From contig RSEE01000050.1 of the NCBI GenBank assembly GCA_003971905.1, forward strand, positions 310,001-374,000: a stretch of 64,000 nt of DNA. The letters run 5' to 3'. Positions 12,501 through 23,757 of this stretch are shown here, one piece after another. Origin of the DNA: Moniliella sp. 'wahieum'. Lineage: Eukaryota > Basidiomycota > Moniliellomycetes > Moniliellales > Moniliellaceae. The translations under genes and the position numbers were made by a program. The number at the start of each line of letters is the position of its first letter. Within the stretch, counting starts at the first letter, position 1. The notes under the pieces were generated by a model. That model was not told where the DNA came from. It was given only the letters and a program-made list of their open reading frames with translations, and ran no database searches.

Positions 12501-13551
12501 GGGCCAGTGAGGCACATACGAGAGAATGCAGGGCACACAGGGACAGTGCCACGCGCTGTGGGACGATACCCGAAGCATTTTGGGGCAGCCGAAGCGTACG
12601 ATGTTCCCGTCCAGAAGGCTGGGAGAGGGAATTCCCCGCATCTCAGCTGGTTACAACAACCATTTCGAACCGCGTCAAGAGTTTGACCCCTCTCCCGCTA
12701 TCGGAGCCCAGTTTCTAGTTCATACAGTACACTACTCAGTTACTCACCAGCTACACTCTGTTGCACTACCTAGTCCTCTCTGCCTCTTGAAAGCTTGACC
12801 GCTGAGTACGCTGAAAGACGAACGTATTGATTGACGTGACTGGGATCTGCCGCATGGAATATCGACGCCTGAGGACGGTAGCCTCCAAGGGCTTTTCCTG
12901 GCAAACGAGGCAAAATGGTTTACGTTTAACGTTTATGGTGCCAACGTACAGGCTCATCTTTGCGCTGACCGACGATCCAGTCCATCCTATCCAATGCCAA
13001 GACTTACCGATTACCCCCGGGCAACCAACAAACCACCTGCAGGGCCTGCGTGGGCTCCTGAGTCACTGCGAAGAGATAGCTGTTTATATTCAGTTTGCTT
13101 CTGTTTCCCTCTCACCCGTGCTTCACATTGAGCGATGCATGCCCCGCACCTGCAGCATCATCTCCACAATCTCTACGGTGTTGGGCACCTCCGTACCAGC
13201 CCGAACACTCCAAACCCCCGGGCTTTGCGACGCGTGGGACTAGTCTACGCGTCATAACCTGCATACACTGCTGGTCCTTACTCTCTGTGGTACCATGGAG
13301 CACGTCGGTCCTCCGCCAGACCCATCGAACGGCTCCTTCCACATCATCACCCTATCTCGACAAGATCTAGAAGCGTCTTGGTTGGAGCGGGACAGAGTCA
13401 CGTTCCTGTGCATGGCGATGACGTGCGCTCGGCGCCAAACGTTGAATTGCATGGCGATGGCGACCCTGAGCCATTTGGGTGGGGGACCTACAGCGGCGCG
13501 CGCATTCAGGCGAAGGACAGTGGGTCACTCCCAGCACCCCCCTGCCCATGC
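12501..13551. other. gene-free stretch
   Basis: No recognisable coding sequence. Overlapping frames of 60-155 codons on both strands show no motifs. The right end is the 3' flank of VPS55. Confidence 0.5.
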
Positions 13552-14136
13552 TCAAAATCCAAAGTTGGCATCCTCCTCCTCAGCAAAGAAAGCATGGTAC
13601 GTGACCATCGTCGCGTACACCAACGCCCCCCCTACAATCGACATGCCACACGCCGTTGTGGTGATCACGCCGGCGTGGGCGAGGGCCAAGGGAAGTGCCA
13701 CCCCACTGACAACCATGATGGAGGTGAGAAAGTTGCCTAGGTCGACAAAGGCCGTGTTGTAATCCGCTGAGTAGTCGTCATACCCGGCCAGGCGGGAGCA
13801 GAGCGAATTAGGAATCGGGGCGAGAACGAAAAGGAGAGCTGCGAACACAAACAGAACAGGGGAGGCGGATTAGCAGTCAGAAACATGCGTAGCAGATCGC
13901 CAGCCGAACCAGCTGAGCAATACGTGGGCCAAAGATTTGATGACGGGTGGAGAACCAGGGGTGCACGTACCAACCAGAAGGGGGTACCAGTTGGACCAAA
14001 GTGCACACGAAAGAATCAGCAGCAAAAGCCAAACGCCAAGACAAACGCGAGCCAGATGACAGCTACCCATCATACAAAACATCAGTAGCTATTCGGCAGA
14101 GGCAGCATACCACGTACTGCGGATTCCAGACGCCAT
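13552..14136 (-). CDS. VPS55: Vps55 / leptin-receptor-overlapping-transcript family endosomal protein
   Basis: A small four-span membrane protein that acts with Vps68 in transport from late endosomes to the vacuole. Three exons on the minus strand: 14136-14118 (MASGIR), 14062-13971 and 13838-13552. The introns are 55 nt (GTACGT...TAG) and 132 nt (GTACGT...CAG). Joined, the exons read TVIWLAFVLAFGF, then LLILSCALWSNWYPLLV, FVLAPIPNSLCSR, a short acidic loop (DDYSADYN) and FLTSIMVVSGVALPLALAHAGVI, ending with a third-to-fourth span and YHAFFAEEE. The SCALWSNWYPL and LAPIPN motifs are diagnostic. Length of about 132 residues matches the family. One single-base shift lies near 14025, in a T/G run. 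The gene is isolated in repeat-rich DNA. Confidence 0.9.
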
Positions 14137-17100
14137 CGTTCCAAGATCGAGCACGGCGCGAACAAAGGGAAAGAAAGCGACTCAAACAACCGCCAGAGTG
14201 GGCGGGTGAGGTTTGATGGGCTGTTTGATGGCGTCGTAGTCGCCTCGGTGGACAACGCCAGCGGCAATGTTACCTAATCCTCAGGTGGGCCATGTGTGAT
14301 ATGTTTCAACTGTTCAGCGTTCATTTGAACGTTCAAATTCTCAGAGACGTCCCATCCCCGGCCCCTTTATTCATTTCGGGGCGTTTTGCAGGGCATTGCA
14401 TGAGAGGTCGCGCGGGAGCTGATCTTCCAACTTGTGCGCACCACCGGGTACACATATTTTCAATGATGCGACGGTGGAGGAAGACGAGGAAAAACTGGGG
14501 GGAAGCAAGACCAGACGCACGGACAAGCGAGAGTGTTGCCGTGTGACACCAGGACATCCTCATTTGTATAGTGAGTGGCTCGGGTCCAAAAAGGAGGCCA
14601 TGAAGGTCACTTACAGGCAAATAGCATGCGAGGAGACGGAACCCCTTGGGCAACGCCGCGAGAAAGGGTGCATGGACTGGTGTGGAGCAAACGTAATGAT
14701 GCGACAAGAAAATACCAAGTATTATCAGGGACGCACTCGCGACCTGTCCTTAATTCCCTCTGGCCATGGTGACACGAGGAAGGTAGTACTATGTCACACA
14801 CCGTCGAAGACGGCCAACAAGATGTTTGAGCACATGAAGAATCTTACTGAAGAGTCTCATTGGAGATGGTTCTTCGCTCACATATATGTCTTTCAAACTT
14901 ATTCGTATCCACTCACACTGCATCCGGTTTTGGGAAGCAGCTGTGGCGGGGGACAAGAAGTTCTGACGTGTGCGCGACTCCACTGGCCTCCTCTAGTTAT
15001 TTTGGTATACGTGTAAGCAGCACATGCCGGCTCATATTGAGCGAGCTCGGTAGGTGTAGCATTTCGCTATCCCTAATATCTTACGCTTTGCAAATGATGA
15101 TAGTTATCAGGTGTAGTACCGGACATGTATTTAACCCTCGCCCCAACAATGGTTTACATCGTCGATTGGGCACAATTAAGGCAAGCCATCTCAATTCGCT
15201 TTGATGAAACGCTTGAGAGAAGCTTCAGGAGTCCTTCATTGGGACTGTGTTCGAGGTACCACATCTCGATCTCTAATGATATCATTGACAGAGAGCTTAA
15301 GGCTGAGACAAAGAAACGCTGGGCCTAAACTGTTGACCTGTTAATCTGGTGTGCCTTACTTGTTGGCGTCAAACCCCTTTAGGAAACCAGAGAAACCGCC
15401 ATCAGATCAGGACTGCAACGGGTGAAGATTAAGTCGCCTTGATCAAGTCGCCTTGTACAACCACCTCCAACCCCTTATTGTCCCTCTCGCTTCTCGGCTT
15501 CTCTCTCCCCCTCCTCCTTCCATCCAGCGACGGGGGTACAGGGCAACCCTCTTCTCATTCGCACGCCCCTCTGGTCCGAGTCAAAGTCGTCTTGGGAGCA
15601 GGGGAACGGAGGAGGTTCGGCGCTGTTGGCCCGCTGGCCAATGCTCGCCTCTTCTGGGACTTGGGGAAAAGTATATGAGCTCCGCTGGCCCGCCTGCCAA
15701 CGTTCGCTCGCACGAATACAAGGTCCGGGGGACTGCTAAGAGGATCGGCGCTCTCCGCTGGCCCCCGCCAGTCAGTTTTCACCCGTCACAAAAAGGGTTC
15801 TTGCGTGCGAACCCGGGTACTATATAGACGTTCTTGTCCCATTCAGATTATTCCAAGAGTCGAAGCAGCTTCTTCTCGTGGCGTTCCAATGGCGTCGCGG
15901 TGCTCTTCTCGTGTACCACCCTTCCGTACGCAGACAGCGCCTCCCCGTTCCCGATCTCCACAAAGTGAGGTCTTTCTCCATTCTTTATCCTCCGAAGGCT
16001 TCAGGTCTCAACACTCGGTAAGTAGTCAATACGCATCGTCATATCCTTCCACACCTCGCCCCATCATTGTCCCCCCCTTAGTCGGCTTGTGGATGTGGTA
16101 GTGGGGGATGGATCGCCCCAGTGGAAGAATGGGAACCTCATGAAATGCACCAAAATTGGACTGGGTGAGGCTGAAGCCATGATGTGCTTAAGCGCGGACA
16201 TGACACGACACACTGGCCCATGCTGTGCGTGGAACGGCACAACAAGGTGCGGAGTTGGAGACCAATCTGAACCTTCTTTGTTTGTGAGCCGAAGGCACAC
16301 AGATCATGGGACTGAAGAGAGCCAGGTGTGATTCAGCGCGTTGCTGTGTGCTCGACGACATTGCGACCGTCGGCATCGTCGAGCTTCTTGGGCACTTCCT
16401 TCCGGCTCTTCTCCCACCTCCCCTGACAGCGCTTGGGCCGCGTCGTAAATGCGTTCGTCGTGCGTGCGTCTAAAAAGGGGGCAATAAAAAAGTGGTAACG
16501 ACTAATAAAAGAGAGTATTAGCCGTTGACCTCATTAGCGGGCTGCCGCATCCTCCCATTCAAAGAGGCAAGCTCACGAGAATATGTCAAAGTCATCGTTC
16601 GTCGTGCCTTGGGAGTTCTATTTACTTCGGATCTGTGGGAACTCCGTGCAGATGAATGCGTTAATCTCGTGGCCAGCATTCCTTTAACATCTCCTTTCGC
16701 CACTTAGTGTCGCTCTTGATACTTCACGCAACAACTTTCCCCGCTCCTCCCTTCCTGCTTCGCCCCCGCCCATTTATTGGTTCTAGCACTACGGTTCGCA
16801 CCATCCACCCTCATCGATCATCAGGCCTCAAGGGCCTCAAGCGCCACTACATGTCTCAAACGGAATGCACATCGGGAGAGTCGCACTCCGTCCGAGTCAT
16901 TTTCTTGCATAGAATACTGCTTTGGCTATGAATGTCAGTATTCGGTACAAGTATACTCGATTCGTACAAAGTGTATTAGTCACAGCCGTATAATGCTCGG
17001 TCTGAGCACTCTCTGAGCACTCAGAGATGGGTGTGACTGATGGGATGAGTATTACTCAGTAAATCCTCTGTATTTCTTATAGTCTCCCTCCCATCATCTT

Positions 17101-17760
17101 GTTTTTTTCATCGACCATCGATGATCGATCGATCATCCCCACTGCTGTTCTGTTCTTCCAACTCTGGCCTAGGGCCTCAGGCTGAGGCCTCAGGTCTCCT
17201 CGGTCTCTTCGGCCTATCAGATGCCGGCAGTCGAGAGCAGCAATCTAAGCCCTCTTGTATCCCTTCGATCGCATCCATAGCCCCAGAAACGGGCCAGGCC
17301 ACAGTGTCTCAACAGGCTTCAGGCCCTCGCGAGCCTCTTCGAGAGGTAGGTCACATCAAATTAATCTACCCCTTTTCTTCACGGTCTTGGCGTTGTGATG
17401 CAAGCTAATACTACTAGTATGTGTTTAATGCAAGTTTTTTTGAGCGCTCTCTCAGAACGATTAAGAATATCAGTGGTCCGGAGGGCTCAAACTTCCACCA
17501 CAGGCCATCTTTTGTTCCACCTTTCGCCATCCCGATACCACAGTAGGTAATCAAGTGCGAGAGGTCTCAGAAAATCGATAGGGGTCGATTATTACTGCAG
17601 TGGCGAGCGTTCTCACATGTTCAGGCTCAGGCTGGGCGATGAGTATACTGAGTGAAAGTAGAGAGAGGAGCAGCGGCAGTGAGGAGAGGGTGAAAGGCAG
17701 TGAGATAACTCTGGGTATATGTCTCTCTCCTTTGCAGCCCATTGCGATAGGAAGTTGAGG
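14137..17760. other. gene-poor stretch with dispersed repeats
   Basis: No confident gene. The segment 14815-15000 is a diverged copy of 32240-32430. The segment around 15300 resembles 11498. A TATATA near 15823 is followed by a short frame at 15889 ending at a possible GTAAGT donor (16018). On the minus strand near 16330-16470, IYDAAQALSG followed in the next frame by RWEKSRKEVPKKLDDADG looks like the C-terminus of an unrecognised protein with an AG acceptor just upstream; I could not extend it. Confidence 0.35.
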
Positions 17761-17764
17761 TGTG

Positions 17765-17798
17765 AAGCTTGAAGCTTGAAGCTTGAAGCTTGAAGCTT
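17765..17798. repeat. AAGCTT heptad array, five units
   Basis: AAGCTT starts at 17765, 17772, 17779, 17786 and 17793, a strict 7-bp period with spacer G. It is followed directly by AGGCCT- and CCTGAG-type repeats to about 17845. Confidence 0.95.
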
Positions 17799-17905
17799 GA
17801 AGAGGCCTGAGCCTGAGCCTGAGGCCCTGAGGCCCTGAGGCCTAAAAGGAGAGCCTTTGCCTGTCCATCACCCACACTCTGCAGTATCTTTTTCCTTCCC
17901 CCGTT

Positions 17906-17939
17906 ACGCGTTACGCGTTGCGCGTTACGCGTTACGCGT
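17906..17939. repeat. ACGCGT heptad array, five units
   Basis: ACGCGT starts at 17906, 17913, 17927 and 17934, with a one-base variant (GCGCGT) at 17920, all at a 7-bp period with spacer T. The CpGs are intact. Confidence 0.95.
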
Positions 17940-18333
17940 TATCAGGCGTTACATATGTCACTCCTCGTTTGCAAGTTACATGCCCTATTACATCCGCCAT
18001 ATGCTCCCCCCATCTAGTACCACAGCCTGCCACAGCCACATCTTTTGCCACAACGGAAAAATGGGTCAATGTGCTCAACGCGCTCAACGCGAATCGGTCC
18101 ATGCCCCGCCAACGTCCAACGCTCCGCCATGGTCAAGCCGGTTAGCGCGTAACGTCGTCTTCTTAGATCTTACTGCACGCAAATCCTACAGATCATTGAT
18201 GCATGATGCATGATGCAAGCAGTTGATGCAGTTGATGTTACCTCCAGACAATTACGTTACACACGTACTGTATGGTTTTCGATCGATCTCACATCTCATC
18301 TCCGCGCTCTCAGATCTCAGACCTCAGATTCTT

Positions 18334-18374
18334 AGATCTCATGTCTGACACGTGACGGGCGACGCGTGACGCGT
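18334..18374. repeat. mixed palindromic heptad array
   Basis: Six hexamers start exactly 7 bp apart: AGATCT at 18334, ATGTCT at 18341, ACACGT at 18348, ACGGGC at 18355, ACGCGT at 18362 and ACGCGT at 18369. Perfect palindromes flank degenerate ones, but the period never slips. Confidence 0.9.
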
Positions 18375-18903
18375 GACGGCCCTTGTGATCACCGATCATC
18401 GATCCTTACCAAAGCCCTTTAGGCCTTAATTAGGCTTCCTTAGGTCTTATTACATGTTCCTCCCTTGTACCATGTACTGCATGTACACCCTCTTTAAATT
18501 TGACCTCCGACGCCCACACGTGTGTATACATTGGTTTCTTCGAACCCCTGTATCTCCCCCAACAGGTATGGCTTTGCCTGGTATAGGCATGATGTGCATG
18601 ATGCATCATGCATGAATTTGGAAACCTGCCGCGGCCTCCTGCCGGCCTCCTGCCTCATCTTCAAGCTTCAGGGGCATCATGCCATTCACAAGCAGACCAC
18701 CACCACCACCACCGTTGGATTGCTCTATGTAGTACTTCTCCAGGGGTTCCCTTACAGGCTTCGGCGAACGTTCATCTGGCCTTAGGCCTTACCTTAGGCT
18801 TAGCTTGTTGTACTTGTAGGCCGTGTTTTACAGGCCCCTTTTGTACACAACTTTTTAAGCTTCACACTGCGCCTCATTGATATGGAGGGGCTATCCCACG
18901 TTC

Positions 18904-18916
18904 AAGCTTCAAGCTT
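18904..18916. repeat. AAGCTT heptad pair
   Basis: AAGCTT at 18904 and 18911. A single ACGCGT follows at 18923, out of phase. Nearby ATGCAT pairs with 7-bp spacing occur at 18199/18206 and 18601/18608. Confidence 0.9.
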
Positions 18917-19231
18917 CACGTAACGCGTAACAGTCTTCAGTATGCTCAGGCCTGAGCCTCAGGTTCCAAATGTTCCTGGTGTATATAAACCTCCGAAAGT
19001 CCGCGACATTATGGCCTGCGACGCCGCAAAAATGTCTCTCAGACGTTACTTCTTCCGACTCGCCGTCTGCATGAAGCTCAAAAGCGCTTTTAGGCTTAAA
19101 CTTATTCGCGCTCTTAAGCTCTCAGGATCTCAGATCTCAACAGATCTCAAGCATCAAGCCTTCGTCAGACCTCAGGGTCAGGTCTCATGTGCGCTCCTTC
19201 AAGCTTCAGTCGAGCTTCAGTACTCAGTCTG

Positions 19232-19251
19232 AGTACTCAGATCTCAATATT
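19232..19251. repeat. three different palindromes in one 7-bp phase
   Basis: AGTACT at 19232, AGATCT at 19239 and AATATT at 19246, each followed by spacer C. This is the clearest case where the rule is the 7-bp period and palindromic form, not a particular sequence. Confidence 0.95.
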
Positions 19252-21689
19252 CAATTCCGAAAATTCCTATACACATCTCGATACTTCTGCAGTCTATGGT
19301 TTCTTGATCGTAACCTGATGAGACCTGGAGTCCGGATGGTCCTCGAGGGTGATGCAATCGCACTGATGGTGGTGGTGGTGGTCTAAGCCAACCAGCAACG
19401 CCTACTGAGGAACATCATGCAGCGAGTCGCCACCAGGGGCTAAGCTGCGGAGAACAAGGAAAAACAGGAGAGAAAACAACGGAACTCCTAGGCCTGAGGA
19501 GGAACTGAAAGGACATTGGCCAAATCACGAGCCACCCGGTGGCTCAACATAACCTCTTGTGGGAGGGCGGGAGGGAAGCGTTTCGCGGCCACTGATGAGG
19601 CGCTGAGGTGTTGAGTAGGGACCAAGAGGGTTAGGAAGCAAGCAATTAAGAAAAACTGTACCCATCATGATGCACCCTAAAGAATACCTGTGTAATGCAT
19701 GTAATGCTGCTACGTCGTTACCTGTGGCGGCGTCTGACGCGGCTGATTAGTAGTAATTGTGAAAAAGAGTTACAGACCCTAGAGTTGCCGCGCCCAGACC
19801 AGCAGATCACGTGTATACACTCTGTCCCACTGTTGCTTGTACTGCCCTATTCTCCTTCTCCTTTTCTCTTCCCTTCATAGTACCTATCGCTCACCTTGTT
19901 GATAGATTCTCACTCGCTGATTGTCATTGTCGCACGGGCATGGCCACTCGGGTCACCGTACATGGTTTAACGGGTCATATCATCAAACTTGGTTGGACTT
20001 CTCAGTGCGCTCTACTGGGCATGTGTAGAGCAGGCGGGACTTAGCTTTGATCAGGCCATCTCATATCCAACGCAGCCCGTACACACTGTGATCGTTCTAT
20101 GTACTTTATAGAGACTAGGTGTTTCCCAGGCCAGAGCCTAGCTTGCGCGTTGCCAGTAAAAACGGTAAAAGAGAGGCCAGGAAGCTGTATATCTAGAGCG
20201 CGTCGTAACTAACTTGTGACTGATAATTGTTGCGGGACAGCTCTGTTGGTGCACGCATGGTACATTTGCCTTCCTCCACCAGTGCAAAATGCATGGGTTT
20301 GCTCTTGGTATGTGTGTGGTTCACACATAACCAACGAAAATGTCTAACCAGCTGGTATAGCGTCCAAATACTGTGGCGCATCAACAGCCGAAAGTCTGGT
20401 TCCCTCTCCCCTTTTATACAGTAAATCATATGCACCTATCCCGTCCCCACGGAAGGCCAAATAATATTCTTGGTGGCTTCCGTACTCTCGTGTATACATC
20501 ATCCAGCTAAGTACACCAACTCTAGCTGCCTGGTCTCCCAAACAAATGCCCTCCTTTGCATACCCGTACACCCAACCAGTGCCCAAAACGTGCAACAGGA
20601 GATCTCACAGGCCCTATAGGGTCGATGGGGAATGTTGACGACTTTTTGAGACTGACATAGATGTGATGCTTGTGGTCCTGCAACTGCTCCGATCCCGGAT
20701 CTCGATAGCGCGTCCCCTGGCCAATATGCAATAGACAACAGTAAGGTGTTTGATACCCATTGGAGCCATTCTTTCCCAGAAACTACCACCCCCGCGGACA
20801 GCAAACCTATACACCGTAACGATGTAAAAATGCAAGGTGTTTACCTTTGCTAATCGAATGCTGAGTGGCATATATTGACGCATTGATACACCTGAATGTC
20901 TGAGTGTTTCTTTTGAACTGAACAGCCGTTTTGAACTGCTTTTAAATACTGTTTCTTTGCCCCCCTTAGGCTCTCTGTCAATGATACGGTCCCAAAATAG
21001 AGATATGGGAGGATGTAACAGTCGGGCTAAACGAGGGAGACCAAGGTCCTGTCAGAGGCGGGGGGAAAGGCAGATCGTTCGTGGGAGGAAACAGAAGGCA
21101 TCAGGCAGAGAACAGAAGCAAAAGGGAAGGGAAGAGCGAGAGACACAGGATGCGGAATTGGAAATTGGAGCGAGCTTAGTCATTCGGTGACAGAGGATGG
21201 TCGATGACCTTAACGATCTTAGTTATATTGTTGTGGTAGTGCCTATCGGCAAAAGATCGACTACCAGTCTACTAGGGGTACGGAGATCTTTGGGGAGCCC
21301 AGCCAGAAGCTTTAGCGGCCGACCAGGGGGGAAGGGAGGTGGAGAGAGTCTTGGGCGAGAAGTCAAATTTCAAAGGTGAGGGGCCTGAGGGTTAGACGTT
21401 AGGGTTAGGTCTGAGGGTCTGGGGGCCAGACGCACTGATGTGCTGACGCGCTGACGGCAGAGGCTGTGCTGTGGCTGCGGCACTGTCGTAGCCACATGCA
21501 CATGTCATGCATGTCACATGCCGTGTCTTGAAGCTTGATGCAGTGGCATGGTTCCGTAGCGCGGCCGTAGCCCACAACAAAAGTAAAAGGGCCAAATCGG
21601 GGGCTCAACGTACGTGCTCAACGTCAACGTGTTCAACAGTCCGCTGCAAAGCCGCATGCCCCTGGGACCTGATATACTGATACTCCATG

Positions 21690-21935
21690 AGATCTGAGAT
21701 CTGAGATCGATGAGGGGATGGGCCGGCCTTGGGCCTTGAAGCTCTTGAAGCTTGAAGCTGATTCTCAGATCTCTCAGATCTCAGTACCCCCAGGAAACCC
21801 CCAGGAACTCATCAGCACTATCAGCAATAGTATCAGTTGCTCAATACACGTCCGTGAAGCTAGTGACTAATGACTTAATGACTACCTCAGGCCCCTGGGC
21901 CTGAAGCTTGAGCTTGAAGCTTGAAGCTTGAAGCT
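21690..21935. repeat. AGATCT and AAGCTT heptad arrays
   Basis: AGATCT at 21690 and 21697 (spacer G), then AAGCTT at 21904, 21916, 21923 and 21930; the last three are at 7-bp steps. Confidence 0.9.
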
Positions 21936-22484
21936 TATCTTGAAGTCTGAACTCGCTGACTATCGTCGATGATCTCGATTATCGATTATCGGAAGCTGGA
22001 AAGGTTGCATCAACAACGTTATCGATTATCAACTAACAGAGACAGAAGAACCTAGCTTGTTTCCGCTTCATTATCATTAATCATTGGTAACCGGTGAAAC
22101 CAGTAAAGCTAGGAATCGATAATCGGTACCCGGTTAAACCCGAGAGCTCACATGCGCTCTAACAGAAAAGGGCTGCAGTTTCTCTGCCTATGATGAACAG
22201 TAGGCTGTCAGGCTATGGATCTGGGGCTTGCTGGGGCCTGTCCTGCTGCATGTAGCACGTGCAATAGCAGCTGTAACATGTAATAGGCTATAGTCCGCCA
22301 ACGGCCTCAGCGTATGAGCTGAGCGCCAGCGAACTGACCGTTGCACCGGCTCAGCCAGAATGGGCTCTGGCCGAGTACTTGACTGGGAATTGCCAGGCAT
22401 TGATTGATCGCCTGGTGCACAGGTTCTAACCCATGCACGTTGCTCTCGTCGATCTCCTCCTTCCCCACAAGCATCACAGGCATC

Positions 22485-22656
22485 ACATGTCACATGTCAC
22501 ACATCACGCGTCACGTGGGTCCTGGTCCAATTGGCACGTGGCGTGTGGCACGTGGCACACGATGACCCATTCGTATAATCATATCACGCGTCACGCGTCA
22601 CCTGCCACCGATGATTGATCATACATCATCGACATCATCGATCATCGATCATCGAT
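22485..22656. repeat. ACATGT, ACGCGT and ATCGAT heptad arrays
   Basis: ACATGT at 22485 and 22492, then ACGCGT at 22506, still a multiple of 7 away. ACGCGT at 22586 and 22593. ATCGAT at 22637, 22644 and 22651, all with spacer C. Confidence 0.9.
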
Positions 22657-22751
22657 CACCGTTCATTTGGTCACACGTCGCCGCGTCACCGGTCTCCGGT
22701 CAGTGAGACTTGCAGCATGCCACTAGCCTCGAGACTAGCCCCTCTGCCCTG

Positions 22752-22812
22752 ATGCATGATGCATGATGCATGATGCATGATGCATGATGCATGATGCTGA
22801 TGCATGATGCAT
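22752..22812. repeat. ATGCAT heptad array, eight units
   Basis: ATGCAT starts at 22752, 22759, 22766, 22773, 22780 and 22787 with spacer G. After a one-base slip it continues at 22800 and 22807. This is the longest single-type array in the window. Confidence 0.95.
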
Positions 22813-23043
22813 GATGGCATGGCATGCATGATGCAGGAGGACATGAGGTGCATGAGGATACCAGAATGGGTGGATGAACTCGATGAACGTAACAATGATC
22901 GATGAACGATCGATGAACGTTGAACGGTGGATGCTTCTCAGGCGCCCCACTAGGCACTGCAATACATACCACGGTCGATCGAGATTGATCTAATTAAGCT
23001 TGACAGATCTGCGATCACTTCGAGCTTGAACAGCTTGAACTTC

Positions 23044-23063
23044 AAGCTTCAAGCTTCAAGCTT
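23044..23063. repeat. AAGCTT heptad array, three units
   Basis: AAGCTT at 23044, 23051 and 23058 with spacer C, followed by a degenerate AAGCTC in phase. Confidence 0.95.
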
Positions 23064-23327
23064 CAAGCTCAAGCGATCCGGTCGCCGGTCGCCGGGTCAC
23101 ATGCATCACGCGTCAGGTGTCAGGCTAAGGCCTAAGGCCTAGGCTTAGGCCTAAGGTCCCACAGGCATCAGGCCGTCAGGGCCTCAGGCCTCTACACGTA
23201 ACGCGTAAACTGTTGACTTCTTCAGCGCTGAGCCGCTTAGCGCTTACGGGTTACCGGCTAAGTGCGCACGGAGCCTGAGCGGCTCAGCGGCTGCGCGCGC
23301 AGCGCTGTGCGATGCATGTTGCATGTG

Positions 23328-23368
23328 ACATGTGACATGTGATGCATGATGCATGATGCACGATGCAT
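23328..23368. repeat. mixed ACATGT-to-ATGCAT heptad array
   Basis: ACATGT at 23328 and 23335, ATGCAT at 23342 and 23349, ATGCAC at 23356 and ATGCAT at 23363, all with spacer G at a strict 7-bp period. A degenerate AGGCCG follows in phase at 23370. Confidence 0.95.
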
Positions 23369-23435
23369 GAGGCCGAGGCTCAGTTCTTAGGCCCATTGAA
23401 TATTGAGTAACTGAGTACTCAGACTGAGTGGTCTG

Positions 23436-23455
23436 AAGCTTGAAGCTTGAGGCCT
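23436..23455. repeat. AAGCTT-AAGCTT-AGGCCT mixed heptad array
   Basis: Hexamers start at 23436, 23443 and 23450, spacer G. AGTACT lies just upstream at 23414. Confidence 0.9.
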
Positions 23456-23725
23456 GAGCATATCGACGTCGAACGATGACATTGAACATTGAACGGTTGA
23501 ACTGAACATAGATGGTACGTTGATGTGCGTTGATGTCTGGCTGCCGTGCCCACCGGCCACCATTCATGTCGCCGTCGGCACCGAACTGAATCGTCCTTGA
23601 CCTGCGACAAGGCAATTCCAACACAGCTCTTATAGCCCCTCCCACCGTTCCGCGCTCAGCCTCAGTGTCAATAGGCTCAATACCGACGACACTCAGTGCT
23701 CAAATGAGCTGTACTCTTCGTTCAC

Positions 23726-23757
23726 AACGTTCAACGTTCAACGTTCAACTGAACGTT
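23726..23757. repeat. AACGTT heptad array
   Basis: AACGTT at 23726, 23733 and 23740 with spacer C; a fourth copy at 23752 is out of phase. AGCGCT-type palindromes follow to about 23820. Confidence 0.9.

Noticed and set aside
14432-15016. 194-codon plus-strand frame as a gene
   Set aside because: Part of it lies in a dispersed repeat whose other copy (32.2 kb) has no matching frame.
21391-21412. Interstitial telomere
   Set aside because: Only about two TTAGGG-like units are present, too few to distinguish from chance.
17765-23757. CRISPR-like arrays
   Set aside because: Units are 7 bp with one-base spacers, far below any CRISPR repeat or spacer size, and the context is eukaryotic.
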